This document shows, piece by piece, positions 1 to 12,455 of a DNA stretch of 64,000 nucleotides. The notes under the pieces were generated by a model. It ran no database searches. It saw only the letters and a program-made list of their open reading frames with translations, and had not been told where the DNA came from. The translations under genes were made by a program, and so were the position numbers. Numbering within the stretch: the first letter of the stretch is position 1; every line of letters begins with the position of its first letter. Source of the stretch: Bubalus kerabau (Eukaryota; Chordata; Mammalia; Artiodactyla; Bovidae); NCBI RefSeq assembly GCF_029407905.1, contig NC_073639.1, positions 44,037,501-44,101,500 of the forward strand, in the 5' to 3' direction.

Positions 1-290
1 TGCAGCCACTGTGGAGAACAATACAGAGATTAATGGAAAAATTAAGAACAGAACTAGCATATGTTACAGCTATTCCACTGCTGGGTATTTATCCAGAGGA
101 TATGAAAACAGTAATTTGAATAGATACATGTACCCCTATGTTCAGTTAGCATTATTTACAATACAATAGCCAAGATGTGGAAACACCCTCAATGTCTACC
201 AAGGGATGAACAGATAAAGTGTGTGTGTATGTGTGCGCACACTATATACACTATAGAATATTACTCAGAATATTACCAGACGATAAATGC
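1..290 (+). mobile_element. L1 LINE, 3' region fragment
   Basis: The text follows the conserved end of mammalian L1 ORF2 and the adjoining 3' part: 'cagccactgtggagaa', 'ccactgctgggtat', 'acatgtacc', then 'tactcagaatattacc'. It is diverged, is cut by the window edge on the left, and fades out near 290. No coding capacity remains. Confidence 0.75.
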
Positions 291-1107
291 CTTACTGAGA
301 GGTGCAAGTTAAAACAATAAAAATTTTCACAAAGAAAAATTCAACGTCTAGCTCAAGTGACCAGAAAAAGCTTCACAGAGGAGGAAACATTTAAGTTAGT
401 CCTTTTAAAATACCCAGGACAGGTCTGAGGGAAGAACAGCAAGGAATGAAGGGACCCTGGGTAAAAAGGGTCCCTTTGCTTGTGGCACGCAGACAAAGAC
501 CTGAGGATGACAGCAGTGAGAATGAAAGGAAGAATCAGGAAGGAAAATAAATGGATGTTTTCTTTCCCAAACTCCATGGTGTGCTTTTTACTAAATCAGT
601 TCGAACATAGGAGCAGTTTACCCAGAAGATAATGCAAGAGTATTGTTCTTTGTGGTTACAAGTATCATTCTTGAAAATTACCATCCACAGGAATGGCTTC
701 TACTTGTCAAGAAATGAGGCCTTTGGAGTTTTCTCTCTAAAATACCACCCTAAATAAACAGGTCCACAGCAGTGTTTCTTTTCTTGTACTATTGATCTTA
801 CAATCAACAGAGAAGAGTAAAAATGAAAGAAAGTGTAAATTACGACCTAGCCTAAAAGCAGAGCGGGGAGGACCAGCATGGGTTCCCATAAACATATTTA
901 ACTTGCTCATTTTCCCAATTAGTAAAGGGGAATATTTGCCTAATAAATTAAGAAAATTATGAGAAATCCTTATAACCTTCTGAAAGAGATGATAGAGATT
1001 GTCCACTTTTTTTTTCTTGTCTAAACCTTGGACAAGAGAAAGTAAATGATATTTTACCCAAAAAAAAAAGTCACAACCTATTTCAAATATAAAGAAAACT
1101 GTAAGAT
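291..1107. other. Intronic sequence, nothing recognised
   Basis: AT-rich intron without a repeat or gene that I recognise. Short open frames on both strands lack any domain or codon signature. Confidence 0.5.
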
Positions 1108-1117
1108 ATACAAAAGG

Positions 1118-1274
1118 GGAAGACAGAGGATGAGATGGTTGAATGGCATCACCCACTCAATGAACAAGAGTTTGCACAAACTGCAGGAGATAGTGAAGGA
1201 CAGGGAAGCCTGGCGTGTTCTGCAACATGGGGTCGCAAAGAGTCAGGCACGACTGAGTGACTGAACAACAACAA
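1118..1274 (+). mobile_element. BovB LINE, 3' end (157 bp) with target-site duplication
   Basis: A 5'-truncated copy of the BovB 3' end: 'agaggatgagatggttg', 'ggcatcacccactcaatg', then 'gggtcgcaaagagtc' and 'cacgactgagtgactgaac' with an (ACA)n tail. It is flanked by a perfect 10-bp direct repeat, atacaaaagg, at 1108-1117 and 1275-1284, which defines the insertion exactly. Confidence 0.9.
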
Positions 1275-1284
1275 ATACAAAAGG

Positions 1285-2806
1285 CTAGACTTTAGGTTAT
1301 GGGTGAGATCTTTCTTAATTCTAAAAAATCTCATCCAGTTTGATGAGAAGTACGGTTTTCTTTTCACCAGACTTTCAAAGATTTCCAGGAGATGCTAGTT
1401 TCTTTCTTCTTTCCCCTGTGCTAGTCTGTATTTTCCTCCAACCAATTTGAAGGTAAATACTGTCTTCCTAAAAATTGGCTCAAAATGTGTAACATTTACT
1501 CCCTTCCTTAAAAAAAAAAAAAAAAATCACAAGCATAAATGTTCAAAATTCCATACAATATCCCTGAAATTTTAAATTAAATAGTTTTTAATCCTTTCCA
1601 AAAGACTACAGTAATTGAAGTCTTCTGGAAGACTTTTCCTAGACAACTGAGGAGGCAACTGACAGTATGAATACTGATTATCCTCTAAGGATGAAGTAAG
1701 GAAGCAGCTTAAATACTAGGAATGTTTCTACTAGGAGAGAGGAGGTCTGAAACTGAATCCATTGTAATAAGATTTCCATTAACATTTTCTACAAAGTTTC
1801 ACTGAACACTGGAAAGACTGTTGCAATTTTAGAGACCTTAGTGTCTCTCTCCTAAACCATAATGAAAGCACATCTTCTCAAGAAAGTAATTTCATTTCTA
1901 ACCCCAGAAGCCTCATTGAAATAGCCTCTTTTCTTTACTCACATCAATATAACTAATTACCATACCCGTACAAGTTATCATCTGTTAATTAATTAAGTTA
2001 TTTTTGTGATTGCCAAGAAGTAACAGCTACTGAGGACAATTCTGCAGCCACTGTGAAAAGGAAAGATCAACTCAAGCAAGTTTCTGTTTGGGTGCAAGAC
2101 AGAGAAAGGTAAACAATATAATAAAAAGCAAAGAGTTTTATCTCTGAATCCAATTTAAAGGTTTAGATAGTATGCCTACAATCATTTTTCAAAAGCTAAA
2201 GGTAGTAGTACAATCATTCTTGATTGCAAACACAATGGAAATAAAAGCATCTTTGAGTACAACACAGAGGTATTAAGCAGAGCACCCAGCTGGTGCCAAC
2301 AGGGGCTGGTATATCTGATGGGCTTATTTAATTCAGTTTTGTTTCATTAATGAAAGCCTAATTCAGGAAGAGGATTTTTCTTAAAACTTCTCACCTAACT
2401 CTAAATTCCTTGAAAACCGAGAGAAAGACAACACAGTTTCAATAAAGTCAGACTGAAAAACTGATGAATTAACCTATATAAAAATATGTCCTTCCTGGGA
2501 GCAAAACTGTATGACTCAGAAAAAAAAAAAAAAACATATTGGGTAAACATCAGCAGATGAACAATAATAACACATATTACACCCAGTGCCTTTAAGACAT
2601 TTTATGAACTGTTATGTTAATAATGTTACTATATAATAAAATGTCTTTTCTCCTTTCAGATTGTATTTGTAAAGAACACCAGGAGACACTTTATTAGAAT
2701 GGCTTAAAGTCCCAGTACTCTTTTGGCTACATCTCAAAAGAAGAAAATAATTGAAATTGACAAAATGGCTTTGTTTTTGCTGCATTTAAATATCAGTGCA
2801 TCTAGT
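1285..2806. other. Intronic sequence, nothing recognised
   Basis: AT-rich, with simple A runs near 1508-1526 and 2520-2535. I recognise no element, RNA gene or exon. Confidence 0.45.
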
Positions 2807-2913
2807 GTTCTTGCCTGGAGAATCCCAGGGACGGGGGAGCCTGGTGGGCTGCCGTCTGTGGGATCACACAGAGTCGGACACGACTGAAGCGACTTAGCAG
2901 CAGCAGCAGCAGG
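2807..2913 (+). mobile_element. Bov-A2 SINE, 3' A-unit fragment
   Basis: 'gttcttgcctggagaatccc', 'gagtcggacacgactgaagc', then 'gacttagcagcagcagcagc' is the second A unit and GCA-rich end of Bov-A2. Only one A unit is present, so it is 5' truncated. Confidence 0.85.
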
Positions 2914-2954
2914 CTGGGTTGAGATGCCTCTACTTCACTCCCCTTGGTATAAAG

Positions 2955-3162
2955 ATGTGTGCATGCTCAATCACCATCAGACTCTTTGTGACCTCATGGA
3001 CTGCAGCCTGCCAGGCTCCTCTGTCCATGGGATTTCCCAGGTAAGAATACTGGAGTGGGTTGCCATGCCCTCCTCCAGGGGATCTTCCCGACTTAGGGAT
3101 CAAACCCACGACTCCTGCATTGGCAGGCGGATTCTGTACCACTGAGCCACTTGGAAAGCCCC
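2955..3162 (-). mobile_element. Bov-tA SINE
   Basis: Read on the minus strand it starts with the tRNA-like head ('ctcagtggtacagaatcc', B-box-like 'gggtttgatccc') and runs into the BovB-derived A unit ('atggcaacccactccagtat'). Full length and moderately diverged. Confidence 0.9.
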
Positions 3163-3268
3163 TTGTGTAAACATACCTCTTTGATTACAGACCTGCAATT
3201 ATAAAAGACATATTAAATCCTTGAGCCCTGAAATCAGTTGGAAGTTCTCAGAAATGGAGTCTGTGAGG

Positions 3269-3457
3269 CAAAGGACAAATTTCTGTAGAGCCAGACAGTA
3301 AGTATTTTAGCCTCTGCAGGCCATACTCAGCCTCTGAAGCATGAAAGCAGCCACAGACAACAGGAAGAATGAGCCTGGCTGGGTCCCAATAAAACTTTAT
3401 ACACAAAACCAGGCTATGGGCTGAATTTGGCCCAAGGGCTAAGTTTACTCAGTCCTG
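3269..3457 (+). mobile_element. hAT-Charlie non-autonomous DNA transposon (MER58-like)
   Basis: Contains the recognisable string order 'agtattttag...gcaggccata', 'gaaagcagccacagacaa', 'caataaaactttat', 'tttggcccaagggct', ending near 'cctg'. This matches a widespread mammalian hAT family; the name MER58 is from memory. A second copy in the opposite orientation is at 56817-57001. Confidence 0.65.
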
Positions 3458-3852
3458 ATCTAGGAGATTAAGTTTTCAACAGTGTGCTGGCCCTGTCCCT
3501 GTGGCATGGGGAAATTCACCAGCTACTCTTGGTGTTTATTTTCTCAGGAGTCCCAAACTAGATCAGAGATTTGCAGCATTTTTTTTAGTGGTAAGTCTCC
3601 CTTTTCTAAAGAAGTTAAAGGTGGAGACTAGGCCAGATTTCCAGGACTCTCCATAGGCCCCTGGAAGCCTCCACATCTGTGGTACAATGATAGTTGATTC
3701 TAAGGTTCCACTCAGCGTCAAGAACCAATATTGACAAGTCTGTTTTCCTCAAGGTCCCTTCAGGCATCATCAGGTAAGGGAAGCAGGCTATGGATTACAT
3801 GCCTTACTCATGCTCCAGAATCACACTATCCCTCCCCATAAAGAAGAACATT
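3458..3852. other. Intronic sequence, nothing recognised
   Basis: No repeat, RNA or exon recognised. Confidence 0.4.
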
Positions 3853-3972
3853 ATGGGAATTCCCTGGCGGTCGAGGGGTTAGGGCTGTGTACTTTCACTG
3901 CTGAGGACCCAGGTCCAATCCCCAGTTGGGGAACTAAGATCCCACCAGTCAGGCAGTGTGACCAAAAAATAA
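3853..3972 (+). mobile_element. CHR-type tRNA-Glu SINE (CHR-2-like)
   Basis: 'gggaattccctggcggtc', 'tttcactgctgaggaccca', 'ggggaactaagatccca' then an A-rich end. This is the short cetartiodactyl tRNA-Glu-derived SINE. Confidence 0.85.
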
Positions 3973-4207
3973 AGATCATTACATGACAAATTAAAAATTA
4001 CAAAGTACTGGTAAAAAGTAGAAATCAATTAAGTTAAATTCTACTCTATACATGTATTTAATTAAGATGTCTTTTACTACAAATGTGTAAATATTTTACC
4101 CAGAGTAAGTGTTAGTACAGGTTACTTTTTTCTACAATTTTATATATAATCAGTAAGTAAAGATCTAAGCAGAGGGTATTTAATCTATTTCTGAAACTGC
4201 CCCTTAA

Positions 4208-4416
4208 GAAGTTAATGTGTGTGTGCTCAGTCACTCTTTGCAACCTCATGCAAGTGTAGCATGCCAGGATCTTCTGGCCATGGGATTTTCCAGGCAAGAA
4301 TACTAGAGTAGGTTGTTATTTCTTCTACTCCCTATCTTTCAGACCCAGGAATCGAACCGGCACCTCCTGCATTGGCAGGTGGATTCTTTACCAATGCAAC
4401 ATCTGGGAAGCCCAAG
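4208..4416 (-). mobile_element. Bov-tA SINE
   Basis: Minus-strand tRNA-like head ('ggcttcccagatgttgcatt') followed by the A unit. The plus strand shows 'gggattttccaggcaagaat'. More diverged than most copies here, with deletions in the A unit. Confidence 0.85.
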
Positions 4417-5339
4417 GAGTTAATCTATACAAATAGTCATATCTAATAAAATGGATCAAAGCTGAGATCTCTACTTAGTAACACTTTATCAGCAAATCGG
4501 TTCTAAATACTAATTTAAGTCTGTCATTACACTACTGTCCCTGACCATAGTCAAAAATCTCAAAGTAATTTTTTAAAAAAGGTACTGCAAAGTAGAACAA
4601 AGATGTCACCAGAGCTCAGAGGAAAAATTTATACACTCTGTTAAATAACAATCAAATATAGTGTAAATGAGAGTTCAGTATATCAACACCAAAGTGATTA
4701 AACTTATGGGGAGGCAACTGCCTGATACTCAAGAAAAAAACTTTGCTCCACAAAGTTACATGTTTCTATAAAGGAGGGCTTCTGTGTTACAGAAACTGAA
4801 CTACTGCTCCTATTCAGCTTTTATCCAATTCACTATTAATGTAGAAGTATATAATTACATTTTCCGCTGTATCTCAAATTCTCAGGGAAAAAAAAAATCA
4901 AGTCATTAAACAGCATTTATTAGCTCCAGTTCTGTGCTATGGGGTGTGCCAAGACCTGAGTTTTAAAGACGCATAGCAAATTCCAGCCAAGCAATCTCTC
5001 CAGTGAGGCCAACAGACACCTTACACATTAATCCATTTTAAATGAAATCAAAGTCTTAACTTATACTCCAGATTCAGGCATATTTTAGACCTTAGCCCCC
5101 CTCCCAGAAACAAATAACTTACAAAAAAACACAGACTGTTTTAAAATAACAAATACCCCAGACTCTTTCAAGTAACACTTCTAGCTGTGAGCTTCTGATA
5201 GCAAATGGTTTAACTGACCCCACTACACATAAGAGCAGTTTATCTACCTAAATCTTGAATGCTATCATTAAAAGCCCATAACTAAACACATCTACTCTAA
5301 AGCAAGACATACTGCATACTTAAAGTTTTAATATCAAAG
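4417..5339. other. Intronic sequence, nothing recognised
   Basis: AT-rich intron with no recognised element. Confidence 0.45.
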
Positions 5340-5550
5340 TCTGTCTTCTCAGACAGTAAAGAATCTGCCTGCAATACAGGAGACCCGGGTTCAATCTCTG
5401 GGTCAGCAGGATCCCCTGGAGAAGGGAATGGCAACCCACTCCAATATTCTGGCCTGGAGAATTCCATGGACAGAGGAGTCTTGCTTGTTACAGTCCATGG
5501 GGTCACAAAGAGTCAGACACAAGTGAGCGACTAACATTTTCACATACTTT
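5340..5550 (+). mobile_element. Bov-tA SINE
   Basis: Head 'cagacagtaaagaatctgcc' and B-box-like 'gggttcaatctc', then the A unit ending 'gtcacaaagagtcagacaca'. The head has a small deletion near its start. Confidence 0.88.
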
Positions 5551-7023
5551 CACTAGTCTCATATAACATTCAATATGAAGTCACTTTTCTCAAAAACATA
5601 AGTTTATAAGTATGAATTCAACAAGTTACAGAAAACTATTTAAACTGCTATCTTTTACAAGTATTTTATATATGATTGCATATTTATAAAATGATGATGA
5701 TTCAGCTTGTATGAGGAATGACAAATTGAAAACTTAAAAGTCCCAGAAAAATAACAAAGCACTGCTATACACAAAAATATCAGAACACAAAACTGAACAC
5801 ACAAGGAATGAAATAAAATTTTAAGAGTGCAACTGATGCAAAAAGAATGTAGAAAATATAAACCTATGTTTTATTTTAAATCACTACATAAATCAATAGT
5901 TCCCACTTAAAAACATACTTAAAATTCACATTTAGTATTTTATTTATATTTATAATGTTAAATTTATATATAATGTTCATACACTGGTATTTTTACCTCT
6001 ATTTTCAAATAAGAGACTGTGCTTCAGAAAATTAATAGTCATACATCTAATAACTAAACTAAAAAGTTAAATATATCTATGTGACTCCAAAACCGTAATT
6101 ACAGTAATGTAGCTCTATATGTTACTGTAAGACCTCTGGAAGTAAGACTTTCAAAGAGGTCTCCTGAGAATCACTCTGTAAACTTTTTACAATCATCCAT
6201 TTCCTACACAAAGTAAGTTGGACAAATACTATCAGCTCATAGCGCTCATTCATCTTAACCTCCTTCTTTCCTGCCTTTCTGCAATATACAGGCTTAAGTG
6301 CAAAATATATTTTCAGCCTCCTTTGCAACTAGGAGTAGCCATGTGACCCAGCTCTGATCAATGACAAACACCTGGAGAGGACGTCCCTTCAAAAGAACAA
6401 ACTCTTATCAACAAAAGAGCTAAGAGTTTCAACCTCCTCCCATCTCTCCTGCTTGGGATGCAGCCATCATCTTGGGACTTTGAAACCTAAAATCACTTGC
6501 TAAGTAGCATGAGCTAGTTGCCTTGATGAAATCTTAGAGCTTCTCCATCAGGCCTGAACTGCCTAACTTGAGATTTCTTATTTTGTGAGAAAGATAAGCC
6601 CATCACCAGGCCTCCGTGTGTGTGGTTTCTGATAACCTGCAGACTAATGCAATGCCAACACAATCTAAGCCATGAATCAATTCTATCAATTAGATTTATG
6701 TTATGATCACTTCAGTGAGTTAACTGTAAGATACATGAATGATGAAAAAGTATCTAAGGGAAAAATAAACACCAACAACTGAAAAATAATAATATGGGAG
6801 GGGAGTTTGAGGGAGAATGGATACATGTGTATGAATGACTGAGTCTCTTCGCTGTCCACCTGCAAGTATCACAACATTGTGAATAGGCTGTACTCCAATA
6901 TGCAATAAAACATTTTAAAATATAACAAATGTTAAGCACTCAAGTCAGAGACTGTTAAAAAAAAAACTAAAAATACACGAACATACTTAATCTATACAAT
7001 CTATACAATTATACAAGGCTGGT
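5551..7023. other. AT-rich intron with a possible old repeat
   Basis: Mostly unrecognised. The stretch 6290-6640 ('agccatgtgacccagctctg', 'cttattttgtgagaaagata') resembles a diverged mammalian-wide interspersed repeat whose family I cannot name. No exon seen. Confidence 0.35.
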
Positions 7024-7237
7024 AATATGAGTTGCTCAGTCAGGTCTGACTCTTTGTGAACCCATGGACTATGAACCAGCAGGCTCCTCTGCCCATGGAA
7101 TTTTCCAGGCAAGAATACTGGAATGGGTTACCATTTTCTAATCTAGGGGATCTTCTCAACCTAAGGATCAAACCCACATCTCTTGTGTCTCCTGCTTTGG
7201 CAGGCTACTTACCACTAGCACCACCTGGGAAGCCCCA
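7024..7237 (-). mobile_element. Bov-tA SINE
   Basis: The plus strand reads 'gttgctcagtcaggtctgac', 'gaattttccaggcaagaata', then 'gatcttctcaacctaagg' and 'caccacctgggaagcccc'. This is the reverse of head plus A unit. Confidence 0.88.
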
Positions 7238-9419
7238 TACTTACCGGTGGCAAAATTTTAACAATCCTTGACAAAAACAGAATATGGTGAAACAGAGCTC
7301 AATTTATTCTGAGATTATAACCTTTCTGTCTTTATGATATTAGAATGTCCTTTCTTTTATGAAATGAGAATAGTGGAGAGCGAGTTTAAATTCACTTTAA
7401 CAAGCTTATTTCTCAAAATAAATAGATGACAAATCAATATCAGAAGCCCAGGGTTTTATGATTTTTAAAAAGTCCTTGAAATCCAAAAGCCTGAGACCCC
7501 ATGAAGTTAAGTTACCTCCACAGGACCACAAAGCTGTCTGTGGTCTGGATATCAAAGTTCAGGATCATAGCCACCAGGTTAGATGAAGGGAATTTACTCA
7601 ATAAACTCAAAATAACTATACTGTGAATGCACTTCAAGATACAAATGTGCAACTACACAGGAAAGCAGCCATCTCACCAAATGTCAAGTCGGAACAAGGA
7701 CTTTTAAAGTGAAATGATTTTACCATGCTGACCCCCACAGAGCTTCTTCTAACTGATGTAGATTTAAACCATACCAGAGAAAATGGAATCAAGATAGGAA
7801 TTCTCACCCATTCCAATTTAAATCTCAGATGACTTTAGGTTTGGAGAGTCACATCTGGGATTGAAGAACTTGTGGGTCTTGGGATACACTGTCTGCCTCT
7901 GAGAGAAGTCTGTGGTTTCCCAAATGAAGGAGCAGGGCAGTGCTTGATAATGCCAGCCCCTAAAGCTCGCCCCTCAGTTTATTCCAGTCCCACAAAAGTA
8001 AGGGAATCTGACACCAATGAAGACTGAAATGCAAACAAAGTCTTCTTCACCTCTATTCTTGGCATTTCAATCTTTTTTTTAACTCGTGAGTTTTTAAAAC
8101 TCAGCTCTAGTTGTTTGGAAATGTATAAATTTGATCAAGCACTTTCTTAATACAGTAACTAATTTAACTTAGCTGGACATTTCTAACAATTTTACCAAAA
8201 ATTTTCTCATTTTGAGTGTGGAGCTTGCAAGACTGCATAATGTCACTTACAGAAGAAATCAGAAACTTTACTGCCTTGAAGACTTCAAATACTTAACTTA
8301 CATACAGAACAACTGGACAAATGTTAAATAGGGCTAGTTAACATCTATATATTTTCACTATTTTTTACTTTATTAATGTAAGATTTTAGTTACTTCACAG
8401 GCTGGCCAGCTCTTCTTTTTTCAGTTGTACCCTCAAATGCAGTTACTGAAAACATCAAACAAAAAAATCCTATTGAAATATAGAAAACAAATGGCTTTAT
8501 CTTTGTAATTGAAAATAGTAAATATCTCCCAGCTGATAATTTATTTGTAGTTATCTCAAATGTTAGCACCTATATTTTTTAATCCAATCTTCCTGCACTA
8601 GTTTCAGTTACAGAAAAAAATACATAGTATACAAAAACAGCGTGTATTCTCCAATATTTACCACAAGAAAGAAAGGTAGGTGGCTGGCAGAGGAGGGGAG
8701 GTTGTAACAGAAATACAAAGGCATTATATTATAATGCCTTTGTGTTTCAATTTTCCATTTATATATATACATAAAATATATATATATATGGAAAAAAGAT
8801 TTGTATTTCTGTCTTGAACTGATTTTAATGAAACGCTGCACATGCAGCTCAGAGGTCTCATCAGCTCCAGTTGTAATAGGGCCTCTGACCTGCCTCTTCA
8901 ACACCCACTGCCACCCTTCCCCTCCCTTCCACCTCCTCACTCCTACCAAAAGTAACAATTGAAAGACTTTAAGTTCACAGGAGAAGAAAGAGAGGGGGAT
9001 GCTACAAACTTGATTTCACCTCAACTGACTTCCTTAAACTACTACCACAGCGTCTTTTCTACTTGCTTCATGCGCAAGGAACATTTTATCTCCTGCGCAT
9101 TTTTTTTCATATACCAAATATTCTAATTCACTTACATTTGGGATTTTGAAACCTTCACAACTGGTAAAATACACTGCATTTTTATGGGAATATCTACAAA
9201 ATTTAGGGGAAAAGGTGAATAAATTTTAGCTCTTCTTGTCCATTTATTGCAAGCTTGGATATGTGTGTGTATGTGTAATTTCCTCTAATATATTGATTCA
9301 GCCATGTCACTAATGGCCTAATGTACGCAAAATATTTAGCTAAAAGGTACTGAGCTCTTCATTAAGATTAACTCAGGAAAAAAGATTATTATTTTTAAAT
9401 ATCTTAATTTGGTGGCCTC
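7238..9419. other. Repeat-poor intron
   Basis: No interspersed repeat recognised over about 2.2 kb. It contains the nested inverted repeat and AT tract at 8707-8812 (separate entry). No exon-like frame. Confidence 0.4.
8707..8812. repeat. Nested inverted repeats with (AT)n core
   Basis: An outer perfect 13-bp inverted pair (8707-8719 and 8800-8812) overlaps an inner perfect 14-bp pair (8715-8728 and 8730-8743) separated by a single base. The space between the inner pair and the right outer arm is an AT-rich tract (about 8758-8789) with TA runs. The inner pair could form a near-spacerless hairpin. Confidence 0.85.
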
Positions 9420-10440
9420 TTGTCAGAGTCACAACAACCCCAAAAGCTGGTTGTTGGTTTTCTTTCACTTTTAATTTTGACACAGCTTTACACTAAAAGA
9501 AGTTGTTTTTTTATAAAAGGTAGTTCAGAGATCCTATACACTCTTCATCCAGCCTGCCACAGTAAAACTATCGATTCAAATGTCACCGGTTGTCCCAGTG
9601 TTTACTTTCTGGTCCGAGACCTCACCCAGAATCCCAGAGTTCATTTGGTTATAATGCTTCTTTGGTCTCCTTCAATCTGTGGCTCTTCTTCAGCACTTCA
9701 TCCTTGAACACACTTCTGGGTACTGGCCATCTCGTGTGTGTAGTTGCTAAGTCGTGTCCGACTCTGTGACCCCAGGGACTGTATAGTCTGCCAGGCTTCC
9801 CTGTCCATCGGATTCTCCAGGCAAGAATACTAGAGTGGGTTGCCATTTCCTCCTCCAGGTTGTCTTGTAGAACATCCTAAAATTTGAATTTGCCTAGTGT
9901 TTTATGACACTCAAATTGAAGGGCTTTTTAGTAAGAACACCACTTCAGATGTGCCCTTCTTGGTGCATCATGTCGACACATCTTGTGATATAACTTTGAT
10001 CACCTAGTCAATTTGGTATCTGCTAATTTTCTTCACTTTAAAAGTACTGATTTCCCCTTTGTAATCAATTAATTGATCTTGTGGGGAAGACACTTTGAGA
10101 CTAAGCAAATATTCTGATATCCGATGTATATATATTTGTCATCATACTCTCACCCACTAGTTCTGGCATCTGATTCTTGTTTGCAACCATTATTACTGTA
10201 AGGTTTGCCTACCAGTGCTTTTCCACTTCTATCATACCTTCTACTTTTTGGGGGGGCAGGGGGGGGAAATCCTACTGTAACAAGAGCTGTCTCTTCTCCC
10301 CTATTTATTTATTTAATATTTACTTATGTTGGCATGAGTTCATGGATATTTTTCCCCCTAGAGGTATAATTCCATATTTGGTTGTTCAAATTGTCCCCCT
10401 GGAACTCCTTTGTATAAATACATCCATCAGACTTCCTTCT
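9420..10440. mobile_element. Old L1 (L1M-type) 3' UTR fragment, split by a SINE
   Basis: The order of segments follows an ancient L1M untranslated region: 'atcctatacactcttcatcc', 'tttggtctccttcaatctgt', 'tgcccttcttggtgcatcat', 'cttgtggggaagacactttg', 'accattattactgtaaggtt', 'gagctgtctcttctccccta', 'gagttcatggatattttt'. A Bov-A unit interrupts it at 9731-9860. I am not sure of its sense strand. Confidence 0.65.
9731..9860 (-). mobile_element. Bov-tA/Bov-A derived SINE fragment nested in L1M
   Basis: The plus strand shows 'gttgctaagtcgtgtccgac', 'ggattctccaggcaagaata' and 'gccatttcctcctccagg', which is the A unit read in reverse with little or no tRNA head. L1M text resumes directly after it. 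Confidence 0.85.
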
Positions 10441-10844
10441 GAATTGTAAAACACCACTTTGGTTGAGGAAAACCAGGTAATTTCTTTTCATGACATACTA
10501 GATGGTAAGACTACCTTTACACTTACATTACATACACAGAAAAAAATGTTTTTATGGAAAAAAAAACTATATATATTGAAATATCCCAAATGTGTTGTAC
10601 TCTCACAACTCTTGCTCATCCAAGATCTAATGATCTTCGGTCTTTATTTTATACCTATGTTTATTAACAATTTCTCACTGTTACTGTTTTAAATCCACCT
10701 TACCTTGTGCTGTCCCCATCCCCAAATACTTTTGGTATCTCAAGAACACAGCCCAAACCACTCAGAGATGATAGTAACTAAACTCATTTTGGCCAAAAGG
10801 TAACAAGTCTTAATTATGCTAACTGAAAAATAGCCAATCCAAAA
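10441..10844. other. Intronic sequence, nothing recognised
   Basis: Possibly more diverged L1M sequence, but no diagnostic segment is recognised. Confidence 0.35.
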
Positions 10845-11170
10845 AGTCAATCTGTGTATGATTCCATTTACATGACAGTCTTGAAATGACAAAATTATAG
10901 CAATGGAGAAGAGATTAGTCCTTGCCAGAGGTAGTGCTGGCGTGATCGTGCCTATAAAAAGGCAACGAGAGGAATTCTTGTGGTAATGGAATCCCTCTGC
11001 ACCTAGGCTTTATCATTGTCAGTAACCTTGTTGTGATATTCCACTATAGTTTTGTAAGATATTTGTAATGGGGAAAACATTACAAACGTTTTTGTAATAA
11101 GATCTCTGCATTATCTCTTATAACTGCATGTGAATCTACAATTATCTCAAACTAAAAACAAAAATTATTT
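10845..11170 (+). mobile_element. Old L1 (L1M-type) 3' end
   Basis: 'tgtatgattccatttacatg', 'gacagtcttgaaatgacaaa', 'ccttgccagaggtagtgctg', 'gaattcttgtggtaatggaa' and a terminal A/T-rich 'ctacaattatctcaaact' follow the 3' end of L1M elements. Confidence 0.65.
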
Positions 11171-11924
11171 TTTAAAAAGAATGAGTTTCAACTCTAGCAT
11201 GAATACTCAGGAGAGATCAGAATCACCATCGTGCATCCCTTCAGTTCCACTGATTGCTAACTGGCTTCTAAGAAAGTTACTATCAGCCCTCCCCAGAATA
11301 AACCACCAACGGTTAATTCTTCTTCAGGGTCTCTTCTGATTAGCTTTTACATGAACACACACCACAAGCTAGAGAACAGAAAGCTGCCAAGGGCCAGAAA
11401 GTATTGGTTGGTCAACTGAACTTCCAGCAGTTACAGGATCAAAATGAGTTCTGATTGCAGTTTATCTAGCTCTTATTAAATATCTGAGAAATTCTAAACC
11501 TCTAGAAAACTGTTACCAGGAGAGGGAACAGCTCATATAATACCAATATCATGGAACTATCACGGGGATCCACACTTCTGTATCTCGTTACACAAGTCTA
11601 GACCAAAGTTCTTTGAGGGAATTATAATTCCTTTTCATTACCTATAAAGCTTACAAAACAAAGCTAAAAAAAACAACCAATTTTTTCAAAAGAGTCAAGA
11701 AGGCAGTCTTTCTGTTTTTTGAAAAGGTTACTGTATCTTTATTTCAAATAATTCATTTACGTCGGAAGCAAATGCTGCTATTACTTTATGTAATACGACT
11801 TTATATGACTTAAATTTCAAACATCAAAGGCAGACCTTACTGTGTTTATTTAACTCCCCCCCACCCCAGCCCCCAAATCTACCTGGATGAAGTTTTCTCA
11901 GGCCAACAGAAAATTAAGAGGAAA
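11171..11924. other. Intronic sequence, nothing recognised
   Basis: No element recognised. A C-rich run is present at about 11855-11875. Confidence 0.4.
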
Positions 11925-12455
11925 AAAAAAAAAAGAACAGACTTATGGTTTCAAACAGGAGGGAACTGGGGGAATGGATTTGGCATTTGGGGTTAGCAAA
12001 TGCAAACCATTATATATAGAATGGATAAACAAGGTCCTGCAAAGCACAAAACTATATTCAATATCCTGTGATAAATCATAATGGAAAAGAATGTTTTAAA
12101 GATCTTATAGGGACTTCCCTGGTGGCCCAGTGGTTAAGAATCCTCCTGCCAAGGACATGGGTTCCATCCCTGGTCCAGGGAGATCCCACATGCCAAGGAG
12201 CAACTAAACCTGTGCACCACAACTACTAAACCTGAGTGCTGCAACCACTGAAGCACACGCACCCATACAGCGCGTGCTCCACAAAAGCAGCAGCCGCCAC
12301 AGTGAGAAGCCCAAGCACTGCAACCAGAGAAAGCCTATGCAGCAAAGACCCAGTGCTGCCAAAAAATATAGTTATATATATATTGAACTGAATCACTTTG
12401 TTGTACAGCAGAAATGACCACTGTAGGGCAACTATTCTTCAATTATTTAAAAAAA
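11925..12455 (+). mobile_element. Ruminant L1 3' end, split by a CHR SINE
   Basis: Left part: 'aacagacttatggtttcaaa', 'atatagaatggataaacaag', 'ctatattcaatatcctgtga'. Right part after the SINE: 'gaactgaatcactttgttgt', 'acagcagaaatgaccactgt', then an A run. The two halves join to the standard ruminant L1 3' UTR. Confidence 0.85.
12108..12385 (+). mobile_element. CHR-type tRNA-Glu SINE, long form, nested in L1
   Basis: Head 'gggacttccctggtggccca', then 'gtccagggagatcccacatg', 'gcaccacaactactaaacct' and 'aaagcctatgcagcaaagac'. This is the long CHR-1-like form with the repeated 'caactac' body. Confidence 0.88.
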
